Assembly: GCF_963678635.1 (NCBI RefSeq)
Contig: NC_087065.1
Span: forward strand, 78,749,396 to 78,813,395
From: Symsagittifera roscoffensis
Lineage: Eukaryota > Xenacoelomorpha > Acoela > Convolutidae
DNA: 64,000 nt
Reading direction: 5' to 3'
Shown in pieces: positions 27,651 to 37,437 of the stretch (position 1 is the stretch's first letter; each line of letters begins with the position of its first letter). Position numbers and translations under genes: made by a program. Below the pieces are notes generated by a model, which worked only from the letters and a program-made list of their open reading frames with translations, had not been told where the DNA came from and searched no databases.

Positions 27651-29455
27651 ATTTCTCATAGAAACCTCATTTTGCCTAAAACCAATTTTTAAGCGCGCTA
27701 CTATACCAAAAGTTTTTGAGAAGCAAATTTGCTTCAATCGGAACTTTTTTCAACTTCACAAAGCATAATTCATCTTGCGCGGCAAAGCTGAGCTTTCTTG
27801 TACAGCTTAGCGAATGAAACCTAATTCGAGTTTGGTCGAGTTTGGAACACTTGAAATTGAAATTGTTCAAATAATTAGACTCGAAAATTACCAGAGAAAA
27901 TATTTTTTTCTTGAGATTGTTTAAGTGGTATAGATGAAGCTATCAAAGTGAAATTGAATGAATTAGCAAAAATCCATCAATTCCGAGATTTAGAAATATA
28001 CGCAAACAAAATGGTTTTACAAAGAGTAAATCAGCAAAGCAAAAAAGAGAAAAAAAATAGATTATGGAACAGCGCGCAACGCAAGCAAAATTGACCCTTT
28101 TGGAATGCAGCGAAATTTGATTTTCTTAGAGAATCTACAGAAGCTCTTAGTAAAAAACTATTGATAAAATAAAGGCTAGGAAAATTTTTCGAGAAAACGA
28201 AGTTTATTCTAAAAAAAGCAGGTCTCAATTCAATTTGAAACGATTTAGAAGCTCATTTAAATTGCCACTTTTGCTGCGCATCAAATGAAAAGTGGCAAAT
28301 AGTGCTCATCAGTTATTCTATACCAGCATTTCTCAAAGTCTAGTAACTTTTTGACGATTCCTGCTAAGTTAAATAATTGTTTTTTATTTTGAGCTCAGGA
28401 AGTCAGTTTTTTTCCAGTATGGATTGAAAACCCTTCAAAAACTAATATTTGAAGTCCTAAAATGCTTTTAAAAAATAAACAAATAACAGCACGAATATTT
28501 AGTCACTCACAGCAAAAATCAGTCTCAAAGGAAAATTAGTTTTCAAAATTTTTCACACAGGCTATTGAGTCCAAAAATAAATCTTCAGGACATTTGTTTG
28601 TGTCCCAAACAATTTTATCCTCGACAAAACAGTTCGAAATTGTAAAATTGTACCAAATAATTATGTGCCAGGCAAGTTTGTTCAAAATTGTTTCACATAT
28701 TTAATTTTACTGATTCGATCTTGTGATCTTTAATGCTTTGTTCTTTTGAGGTTATTCGATTGTTCCTTAATTAGATTTTATGCGTACCCATTAGACATAG
28801 AACAGTCAAACCCAGACAAAACATTCAAAAACAATTTGAAACTTAAAGTCGCGTTTGGCCGCTCGGTGAAGTCATAAGTTTCAAGTTTGAAAGGTTTGAA
28901 GTTCAAATATCGGGTCCGAATTTTTTTTCGTAATTTGATCAAAAATGGAAACTGAAAAACCCAAAATTGATTAACGTCGAGTCTGCGATTTTGACGTGTT
29001 CTGTATGGCGCCGAGATTCGACCATTCTAATTGTACTCAAAGTAATTGAGGATTGGGTGCGTTGTCTCGGAACTTGTCTTCTGAAGAGATTCAAAAGCAG
29101 TAAAAACATCGCTTACTTGCAGGAGAGCGGTACTCAGCAACATTCTTACTAGCTCGCAGAATTCTAGATCTAGTTCACAGTTGTTTGTATTTCCGATAGA
29201 TTCAGTGTGACGCCAGACGCTTTGGCTCAAATGCAAAAAGCAGTATTAATTTTGTACATTTTCGGATAGTGGAAAAAAAGCATTTTTGGCCGCTTTTTCG
29301 AAGTCAAGGATTGATCGTTTGGGGAATTTCTGTCGAAGCGGCTGAAACGGCGAATGTGGTTTTCTTCTTTCTTCTCTAGAAGCAATGCATACAGAATGGG
29401 AATCAGAATTTTCTCGATTGATGCGTGGATTGTGTATATCTAAAAGGACTTTTTA
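27480..29455. repeat. Array-edge flank, tandem duplicate copy B
   Basis: Second copy of the array-edge flank, starting with the two isolated satellite units and matching copy A up to about 29,455, where copy B continues into the transposase N-terminal part and copy A instead meets satellite. It contains 28,180-28,470, about 300 bp absent from copy A. No functional open frame is visible apart from the transposase relict described separately. Confidence 0.85.
28588..28684 (+). repeat. Left inverted-repeat-like end of the MULE relict
   Basis: This segment (GGACATTTG, TGTCCCAAAC, then ACAAAACAGTTCGAAATTG) is similar to the reverse complement of 30,292-30,384 with several gaps. The pair flanks the transposase relict and would fit long terminal inverted repeats of a MULE. 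A related segment exists in copy A at about 26,604-26,705. No target-site duplication was found. Confidence 0.5.
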
Positions 29456-30094
29456 AGAGCATTAGAAAAGGTGCCATCGCAGAACCAATCATCAGCGCCT
29501 CTGAGAAAATTGAGACCTGGAAGAGTAGTGATAACCATTATTCGCTTGGTATCTTTAGTTCCAGAGTCAAAGTGGAGGAAACGATCGCCATTGTGAGTCA
29601 TTTTCAGCAACTCTGGTAGTTCAAAATCATTTAAGGATTTTGGTTCCGGCATTCTGGGCTGTTTTTTCTGTTTTGCTCTGTTAACCGTCCTCTGGTTGGC
29701 CGAATCGCTCGGTATTACTGCTGCAGTCTTTCTATTGATGTCTTTTTGGACGGAAAAAATAGTTTGACGTAGTGGCTCATCTGCAACAACTGCTCTTGTT
29801 TTAAGAGCTGTTTCAATATCGCCTGGATTGGGAAAATCATCAATCATGTTCAGTGATGCTCTCTGTGATCATTTATGATGGTGACATTCTCGTGGAAAGT
29901 GCGCACACGACATTGCATTTAGATAAAACAAATCGCCACGAAATTGAGGTGCCTGTTAGAAATCGATGTTTGAAATATGCGTATGCATCATGAGCTAGAT
30001 TTTCGTTGTTTTCATTTGCCATACGAATATCCATATTCAACATGAACTGGAGAGCAAAACAACGACATAATGAGTTCTCGTCTACGTTTGACAA
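29027..30094 (-). pseudogene. Decayed FLYWCH zinc finger / MULE transposase, copy B
   Basis: Three pieces in order on the minus strand. At 30,094-29,873 and about 25 bases beyond, a FLYWCH-like zinc finger: YAYFKHRFLTGTSISWRFV, a later Cys, then (after a frameshift) NDHREHH; the first Cys of the usual WRC motif is Phe. At 29,847-29,440, a 135-codon piece ends in FLHFDSGT and WFCDGTF, the start of the MULE transposase domain with its first catalytic Asp. At 29,236-29,027, HLSQSVWR and LVRMLLSTALLQ come from later in the same domain. The catalytic middle is missing. Frameshift, missing core and lost Cys make it non-functional. FLYWCH plus MULE domains in one protein are known from animal transposons. 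Confidence 0.7.
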
Positions 30095-30291
30095 ACATTA
30101 TAAATCAAGCAATAATAGTGTAGGTATGTATAAAGGATTTGAGTCCAGTGTTAGTTTTGTCTCTTAAAAGCTGCTCTAAGTAACTTCTGGTCTAATTGCT
30201 CAGTTGCGTGGCCTTATCAATTTAATCCTTTCTTTGAGAGCTCATCAAATAATTGGAATTAACTAGTGTGGTATTAGCCCGGACATTTTTT

Positions 30292-30384
30292 GGTTAATTT
30301 TGTCTGGGAACTAAATGTCTTGGAAATTTTAGCATTTTGGACTGTTTTTACCTGGACATAAATGCTTGGGACACAAATGTCCGG
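30292..30384 (-). repeat. Right inverted-repeat-like end of the MULE relict
   Basis: On the minus strand this reads GGACATTTGTGTCCCAAGC, then ATTTATGTCC and ACAGTCCAAAATGC, which aligns with 28,588-28,684. It lies about 200 bp upstream of the FLYWCH relict, as expected for the 5' end of the transposon. Confidence 0.5.
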
Positions 30385-31352
30385 ACACGCTTTAACACCT
30401 TAACAAGGTCAGTTAATTTGCCACAATTCAACATTCTGTGTCTTTTGAGCTGGTCTGAACTCGTTTCTAATGGTACGCGTTAAGTAAAGCAGTGCGCATT
30501 TGGTTTCTCAATTAAGCAGTTTTTCAACTCCCATTATTTTGTGGAAAATGGTATATTCAAGATCTTTTAACATTTTGGAATTCAGGAAGAAGCTACATGC
30601 AATTGGTTACAGAAAAAGCTTATTTCATTATCATCACCATCTAATTCATTACTCCAGTTTTATATGTTTTAGACTCTGATGGGTAATTTTATATTGGCTG
30701 ACAAAGCTTAAAACTCTATGATCCCAAGGAAAACAAAAAAAATTCAGAACTATTTTCACCTTTCAAATTTCAATAAAAGATCCATATGCGCTTTTTGAAT
30801 TTCGGATTATCTTTTATCTGCAGTAATGTTCGAAAAACTAGCAGCAAGGGAGTAACCGTGTCAATAGGTAATTATTTTAGTTCTTAATCAAAAATCAGTT
30901 TCAGAGCTTTGAGTCATTCACGTTTTTCCAAGCTATTTGATTTTTTTAGAGGGCGTAATGTGATTTTTCCGCAAATGGATTTGAAGTGAGCACCAATTCC
31001 AATAAAACCAGCTTTGAGCGAGAAAAACGTGCAAACAAAACCAAAAACCATACAACCTAAGAAAGTGATAAATGAAAATGAATCCATGAATTTTTTTTCT
31101 GAAAACGAAACAAGAAAAAAATCTTCACGATTTTACGCTAAGTTGATTGATACTTATTGAAACTGCTTTAAGAAAGTGCTTAGTTTTGGCCTTATTTTTG
31201 GATACTTAACTTGGAAAACATCCTGATAAAAAACTAGCTTTTGTTGGCAAACAAAACCAATCTGGTTATTTTAAAATGAAGGTTGAAATCAACCTGTCAC
31301 CCGCAGAAGCAAAACCTAAAAGCTGGAATTTTATAATGTTAACCAATTGCTT
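30385..31352. other. Spacer with no recognised feature
   Basis: About 970 bp of AT-rich sequence between the MULE relict and the LTR element. I see no long open frame, no RNA gene and no clear repeat other than short A/T runs. Confidence 0.6.
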
Positions 31353-31359
31353 ATCCTTA

Positions 31360-31616
31360 TGATACGGCATTATTCACGGTCAGCCTAAGATAACGCGACT
31401 TAGACTATTTAATCATTAACCTGTCAAATCTCGCGTGCGGTCTTTCATAGATTTATCTACTGTTGAAAAATTACATTTGATTCAATTCGTTTGATTGTCC
31501 GTATCCATATGTAACTAAGTGATATAGCATCATGTAACTGAGCATCTTATTAAATTACTTTACATTGTTTAAGCATTTTTAGTTTGAATTTAGCCAGCAG
31601 AATTTACGGATATCTC
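31360..31616 (+). repeat. 5' LTR of the Gypsy element
   Basis: Starts TGATACGGCATTATTC and ends GGATATCTC just before TTGGCGCATCC. It matches 34,650-34,925 over its length but lacks about 20 bp present there after GTCAAATCTC. The difference between the two LTRs indicates an old insertion. Confidence 0.85.
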
Positions 31617-31908
31617 TTGGCGCATCCAGCAGTCCAATATTTAGACGAAGGAGCAAATCTAGTTGGAGTACAATCAATTTGGGCAAAACCACCTTCGTAA
31701 CCGAATTATCCATGTGATGTCTGGATAGGCCATTTCTTTCTTCGCCATATCTCTACGCGAAAACTGTGACCCAAACGACCAGCTTATACCATCGGGACCG
31801 GTCACGATGATCCACCACCGAAGCCAGAAACTTCCTTAACAGGTGAAAACACTGAGGCTGAGGCAAATAGATTAGCGAGAAATAATTTCGCTGCAAGAGG
31901 CAAAATAC

Positions 31909-32771
31909 GTGAGGAAAAAAGGCCCGAAGATACACCCGTCAGTGTATTACCATGAGGAGAACTACATTAAGGAAAGAATGTATCTGTATAAGGCAAACCA
32001 GGTCGAAAAGGAAGGTTTGGAAGTTTTTTTATCTAAGACTGGCAGGACAGACAGCAAAACGTGGATGGGCAGAAGACGCCGAAACGGACGTGATTAGAAA
32101 GATATTCCAAGCCAAAGTGAGATTTGTGGATATTCAACAAGAATTATGCATTAGACCAGGCGCGAATATTGATAGCGTTTTTGCAAGAGAAGGGTTAGTT
32201 AATGATCGAAACTCTACAAAAGCAGAATTCATCATCGAGCACTTCTGGAATCCCCTTTAAGATTAAACAAGAGCCCATTTCAATCGCGGAACAATGTTCA
32301 AAGTTGGACCAACGGAGCACTACAAGTTAACAGAAATCGAAACCCAAGCTCCAGCTCAGGCAAAAAAAACTTCCAACGCAGTCAGGCCGTGTTGTCTCTG
32401 CGGAAATAAATTTACGCCAGAGCATAGTGAAAAAAGCAGCAAAGGGGGCCATTTGTATCAATTGTGGGAAGAAAGGCTCCTTTGCAAAAAGCTGTAAATC
32501 CACTAAGTCCAAGATCGGAAATGTAGTATCGGACAAAGCAATGGACTGTAACCTCATAGAATCGGACAGTAAATCTGAATATTCACTTTTGAGAATAGAA
32601 GAAAATCGAGAAGTCGAGGCAGTCAAACATCTAGAAGACATAAAGGCAGCCATAGGCCCAACTAAGTGTTTAAGGGTAACTCTCAGAACAACTTGGCTAA
32701 AACTCAGTAACACCCTGGATACCGGAATCCCGGCATTATGTTTTAACAAAGTAACAGCAGACTTATCTTGA
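31909..32771 (+). pseudogene. gag and protease remnants of the Gypsy element
   Basis: Several overlapping short frames. 31,952-32,260 holds a Gypsy-like gag segment (AGQTAKRGWAEDAETDVI, then KVRFVDIQQELCI). 32,427-32,771 contains AICINCGKKGSFAKSC, a retroviral-type zinc knuckle spaced CX2CX4-X4C with Ser where the family has His, and then LDTGIPA, which matches the DTG active site of the retroelement aspartic protease. The lost His and the frame changes between pieces indicate decay. There is no usable continuous gag-pol frame. Confidence 0.75.
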
Positions 32772-32879
32772 AAAAAGAAAAAACTCGAAACTATCGAACT
32801 CCGTCAGAATTGTAGACAAGGCTCAGGGTGAGAGTAAGATAAGAATATCAAAATATAAAAATCATTTAATTCACCATAT

Positions 32880-33260
32880 CCACTACCTGATTTTACTGCA
32901 CCAAACAAGGAACTACAAATGGACTTCACCGGCCCATTATCGGACAATAAGGGGAAAAAGTTATTCTAGTGGTGATAGATCATCTAAGTCAATACGTGCG
33001 GACCAACATGTCAGATTAAACGGAAAAAGGAATTAAACAGATATTATTTCCTGTCGTTGATTATCGTGGTTGCGGACTAGTTGAAAGATGTATTCAAACA
33101 TTTAAGAGGTCATTGGGGACAATGCAACTAGATCCTAATTTCAGTAATTTTCAATCCGCAATTAAACTTAATTATTAAAATATTCGGACGGTCGAACACA
33201 CTTCACCAAAAAAATCACCATTTGGACATCATTTTGGACGGAAGCTAAATACTTTTAAGA
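32880..33260 (+). pseudogene. Integrase core remnants of the Gypsy element
   Basis: From about 32,909 one frame reads QMDFTGPL and stops; one base back, the next frame reads VILVVIDHLSQYV. At about 33,058 GLVERCIQTFKRS follows, and near 33,205 SPFGHHFGR. These match in order the integrase region with the first catalytic Asp, the region of the catalytic Glu, and the conserved segment beyond it. The stretch with the second catalytic Asp is deleted (between about 33,030 and 33,058). Reverse transcriptase does not precede it. Confidence 0.8.
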
Positions 33261-33908
33261 GACAAGCTTTTGGGTATCTAAGATCGGGACATTTTGGAAA
33301 AAGTCATGCTGACACCTGAACAGATGAAAAAAAAGTTGGATTCCAGACCGAGGCTCAAAGCTGTTCATCGGGTGAAACGAGCAGAAAGGTGTCACTTAAG
33401 TTTGAACAACGGTCACCAGAAACTGAAGGTTTGAAGACGCTACAAATTTCAAGGACAAAAATTAACTACTGGCTTCTACGATGCAAAATCGCCAAAATCA
33501 TGGCACCTTGAGATTTAGAACTAAGGGTGAGAAGCATAGAAGTCGTCATATATCTTCTATTAATCTTGAATACGATGTTACTCTTAATCCAAACAAAGTT
33601 ATCGTAAATCTGAAGATATTGCGCTGGAAGTCGAGGAAACCATTATTTGAAGTTTTCAAGGATAAAATTGGAAAGGTAACAGAAAACAATACACAATTTT
33701 TACCGAGAAGGGTAAGGTTGTCAAAAAAATCATTTTTCAAAAAAAAAAATTATATCTCATAATTAAATGATTTTAGATTCGGCTTCAAAAGCGAAGGTTT
33801 GCACTTTCGCATATACGCCAAAAGGACCACAGAATACAATTTTATGGCCGGTGAGAATCTTCCCTCGAACATGGAAACTTTTGGATCCAATTAATCGGAT
33901 GAACAATT

Positions 33909-34496
33909 ATGTATCCAAGGGCGTCACAAAATAAGAGGCATCCGAAGTTAGCAGCCAGTTGGACCCGAGATAGGTCACCGGGGAGAGACGATCTTGAACC
34001 AGCTCTACTGCGATTTCAACGAGAAAAAAAGATCTCAGTATCTTTTCAAAATTCGAGAGCATTGCCAGAATCACCGGCTAAAGATTATCCAATGCCAATA
34101 GAGAAGCAAACAGAGGCTAGTCCGGCCAGTCTGAAACAGCCGACTGACACTCAAACGCCTATACATTATCCAGGACTACTACAGATGAAACTGGGGACGA
34201 GAGAAAATGAGGCAGTCAAACAGCCAGACATTTCACCGGTCAAGGAGAGTGAGCCCAAATCACAAGAAGTAACAGCAGCACCAAAGAACTTCCAAGAGGC
34301 AGAAGAAATCAAGTCGAATGTGTCAATTTCATCGAGAACTTCAGAAAGGATGAAAGGACAGACTAGGTTTCATGGCAGCACACTAGGTCACGCGGTTAAT
34401 ATATTTGAGGAGACAGGCACGAGTGCATCGAGGACGCCAGCGATTCCGCAATCAGAAGAGTTATATACAGCTTTAAGAGTTGCTTTCATCGTCTAA
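33909..34496 (+). pseudogene. Open frame downstream of integrase in the Gypsy element
   Basis: A 195-codon frame, hydrophilic and rich in Ser, Pro, Glu and Lys, with SSRTSERMKGQTRFHG near its end. Ser/Arg-rich segments like this occur at the C-terminal tails of Gypsy pol proteins, so it is probably the end of pol rather than a separate gene. The piece between integrase and this frame (33,300-33,900) is broken by stops. No transmembrane or envelope-like features are seen. Confidence 0.5.
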
Positions 34497-34649
34497 TGAA
34501 GAGTAATCGGAAGGAAAATTGGCTCTTGAAAACCACGTGAACTCGTACCGAAACCAAAAATGAAGCGAAACCAAAAACAAATGTACTGCAACTGTTGAGT
34601 GTTTCAAAGTTTCAATTTTCATTCAAAACTTTTCCTATTGGGGGCAATT

Positions 34650-34925
34650 TGACACGGCATTACTCAAGTTCAGCCTAAGATACAGCGAATTAAATTATTT
34701 AATCAACAACCTGTCAAATCTCTTTGTGATAAAACTGAAGTTACTTGCGTCTCTCATAGCTTCATCTATTGTAGAAAAATCACATTTGATTCAACTCGTT
34801 TGATTGTCCGCATCCATATGTAACTAAGTGATATACCATCATGTAACTGAGCATCTTATTAAATTACTTTACATTGTTTAAGCATTTTTAGTTTGAATTT
34901 AGCCAGCAGAATTTACGGATATCTC
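34650..34925 (+). repeat. Second LTR of the Gypsy element
   Basis: Starts TGACACGGCATTACTC directly after the polypurine stretch ATTGGGGGCAATT and ends GGATATCTC before TTGGCGCATCC. It is about 20 bp longer than the 5' LTR because of a segment around AAAACTGAAG. Confidence 0.85.
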
Positions 34926-35292
34926 TTGGCGCATCCAGCAGTCCAATATTCGGACGAAGGAGCAAATCTAGTTGGAATACAATCAGTTTGGGCAAAACCA
35001 CCTTCGTAACCGAATTATCCATGTGATGTCTGGATAGGCCATTTCTTTCTTCGCCATATCTCTACGCGAAAACTGTGACCCAAACGACCAGCTTATACCA
35101 TCGGGACCGGTCACGATGATCCACCACCGAAGCCAAAAACTTCCTTAACAGGTGAAAACACTGAGGCAAATAGATTAGCGAGAAATAAGTTCGCTGCAAG
35201 AGGCAAATTACGTGAGAAGGAAAAAAAGGCCCGAAGATAAACCCGTCAAAGTATTACCGTGAGAAAATTTTAGCAGAATTTACGGATATCCC
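34926..35292 (+). mobile_element. Second partial element body fused to a third LTR tip
   Basis: 34,926-35,265 repeats 31,617-31,945 (primer-binding region, leader, early gag) with few differences, then jumps to TTTAGCAGAATTTACGGATATC (last piece of an LTR, read here as TTTAGCAG plus AATTTACGG), ending at 35,292 just before ATCCTTA. So a second element body was deleted from early gag into the end of its 3' LTR. Confidence 0.8.
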
Positions 35293-35299
35293 ATCCTTA

Positions 35300-36980
35300 A
35301 TGAACGTGTGTTAGCTTCTGGAAAACAAACTCCGTCTTGCTGCTTCATTCACGTTTTTTTTATATAGTTGATGCTATAGTTGCATTTTTAAGAAAAATTG
35401 TCACTGATAGATAAAGAAGCGGTATTCAGACTTGCAAAAAGTAATTTCGACGCAAAATCAGTTAATGGCAAAGTAATCAATATAATTTTTTAAGCTTAAC
35501 AGTCATTCAGTTCTTTGTTTTTTTTGAAGAGAAGATTCCTTTTCGAACTTCGTCGTTCTATATCTCAAACTGACATTCTAAAAAGTGATCATCATTATTG
35601 AGTGCATAAAACCGTGCACAATTCAGTCCAGCAAATTACCTAACTTTAAACCTTCTTAACGGAAAATGATCACAGGTTGAATTTCATTTGTTATTTAAGC
35701 TCAGAATGGAGATCTTCAAAACGCAACAAGGATAGCCGGTTTAGTACAGAATGTTCCGATGACAGTCTTAAAAAATACAATACTAAAATAAAATACTAAA
35801 TAAAATACTAAATAAAATACTAAAGTAAGTCAATTGCAAAACAGTTTTTGAAGAAAACGATTAGAAAAATTAAAACTTTTTTTGCATTTTTTTTTTGAAT
35901 TTTCAAGTTTTTGATTCCCAAAATTGCGCTAAAAACTCCAGAAACTACCTTTCATTTAATAAACCTAAGTTTTCATGGCTGAAATTGAACTTAAATAAGC
36001 TTTTTCAAGCATATGCGGTCACCTTATTAGCTCGAAATTAGACCCAAAATCAAAAATTTCAAACCAGTTTTTCTCAACACTGAAAACAATTTCAAAACTT
36101 TAAATGTTGTTCGAATCACGACTGAAAGGCTTCACTATGATATATCACTTAACCCAGTCCGATCTTTGTCGTAGCGTGGAAAACAAAAAAAACTAAAACA
36201 CCCGAATACAAAGTTCCTCCCCATTTTCAATGGTCGGAACAATAAAAAACTCCCCAAAACAATTATTTCAGAGACAAAGGGAGCTACTTTAGGAGAAAAA
36301 AGTGGACTGATTGATTGTCTAACAAACCTATGCGCTCTCGCGTAACCAGAAACATCATTTACTTAGTGCTCCTAATTGACGTCTTAACCAACTTGCAGTC
36401 TTACGTTTGTTTATTATATAATATGATATCTTACATTTGCTTATATGCTTCTAAATTTCATTGGACATAACAATATCAACTACAAGGTTTTTCCTCTGCT
36501 TCAAAAATTGGTTCAGCAAATTTTGATTGTAAAAAAATAGATATTAAGCACAGAGGTATTAAAATCATTTTTCATATGATAACACAGCAATGCCTTCACA
36601 ACTGATTGTAAATCATGCACGTGGTTTATCTGCCTGAAGTATTTCAAATAAATATTCAACATTTGTAGGGAAATTATGAGCATCTTTTTGACTGCCAAAA
36701 AACACAAGTACTCAATTAAGAGTCCTCATCGGTCGAAAAAAAAAATGATCAATTCAATTCAACTCATTCAAGACAATGACACTAACCCATCGAACTACAT
36801 GTATATAATATTTTAAGAAACGCAGTCAATATGTTCTCTGCAATAATTTTTGCGCTACTTTGTTCGATGCGTTTGACACGATAATTTTGGAGCACAAATC
36901 ACGAATCAGCAACCAAAGTCAAAACTCAATAAATTTATTTGAAATAAGCAATGTTTCAAGTGACAATATTATAACACAGG
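35300..36980. other. Spacer between the LTR element and the EFA6-like gene
   Basis: About 1.7 kb, AT-rich. The only clear structure is a short tandem repeat near 35,776-35,825 with unit AAATAAAATACT in about four imperfect copies. No open frame or RNA gene is supported. Confidence 0.6.
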
Positions 36981-36989
36981 AAACTCAAC

Positions 36990-36995
36990 TTTATT
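36990..36995 (-). terminator. Candidate polyadenylation signal of the EFA6-like gene
   Basis: AATAAA on the minus strand, about 120 bp after the stop codon at 37,117-37,119. Another AATAAA lies on the same strand near 36,937. Choice between them needs transcript data. Confidence 0.4.
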
Positions 36996-37116
36996 ATTTA
37001 TAAGAATTTTTTCTAGATAATCGTTAAAAATTTGAAAAAATAATTACTGAAACGTTTGAAAACATCTAACTTTCTACTGAGCTACGGACTACTTATTAAG
37101 TTATTATAAATTCTCA

Positions 37117-37437
37117 TTATAAAACTCCGTAATCTACGGATTTCGAGTTCAAGTTCGGTTTCTTAGATCCCAGAACTCTCCCTTTATTAGGTCCCATGTT
37201 AATATTAATCACCTCATTTGGGCTATAAATTCCAGCTGCTTGATTGTTAGCTGATGGATTTTCATCCAATTTCATCTGGTTCAGATTTCTGTTTTGAAGA
37301 TGGAAGTTTCCCTGGCCGTTACTTTGAGACACTGCCGCTACATTTAGCTGGTTGTTGGTCTGGTTCAAGTAAGCGGAACTTTGCGAGTTGTTGACGCTCT
37401 CAATAAGTGCTTCCTGATAAGTTTGATATCTTTGGAG
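37117..37437 (-). CDS. EFA6-like gene, exon 10: C-terminus and stop
   Basis: 321 bp from TTTCAG to the TAA at 37,117-37,119. Begins LQRYQTYQEALIESVNNSQ, completing the family's RYETYVxLL helix, then about 85 residues rich in Asn, Gln and Ser with no known domain (for example NNQAAGIYSPNEVININ), ending SKSVDYGVL. A hydrophobic C-terminal tail of this type could bind a PDZ domain, but this is speculation. Confidence 0.88.
   Translation of the reverse strand, partial: LQRYQTYQEALIESVNNSQSSAYLNQTNNQLNVAAVSQSNGQGNFHLQNRNLNQMKLDENPSANNQAAGIYSPNEVININMGPNKGRVLGSKKPNLNSKSVDYGVL

Larger units (their letters stand above)
31353..35299 (+). mobile_element. Degenerate Ty3/Gypsy LTR retrotransposon with three LTR pieces
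   Basis: ATCCTTA at 31,353-31,359 and again at 35,293-35,299 is a candidate 7-bp target-site duplication bounding 31,360-35,292 (5-6 bp is more usual for this class, so one or two matching bases may be chance). Order: LTR (31,360-31,616), primer-binding region beginning TGGCGCATCC, gag, protease remnant, integrase remnants, a further open frame, polypurine stretch ATTGGGGGC, second LTR (34,650-34,925), a second copy of leader and early gag (34,926-35,265), then the last about 25 bp of a third LTR. Reverse transcriptase and RNase H are missing between protease and integrase. Frameshifts and stops disable every gene. The third LTR tip joined to the duplication suggests a former LTR-body-LTR-body-LTR array that lost most of its second body. 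Confidence 0.85.

Noticed and set aside
33909-34496. Envelope gene of the LTR element
   Set aside because: The frame is hydrophilic, with no signal peptide or membrane segment; a pol C-terminal tail is more likely.
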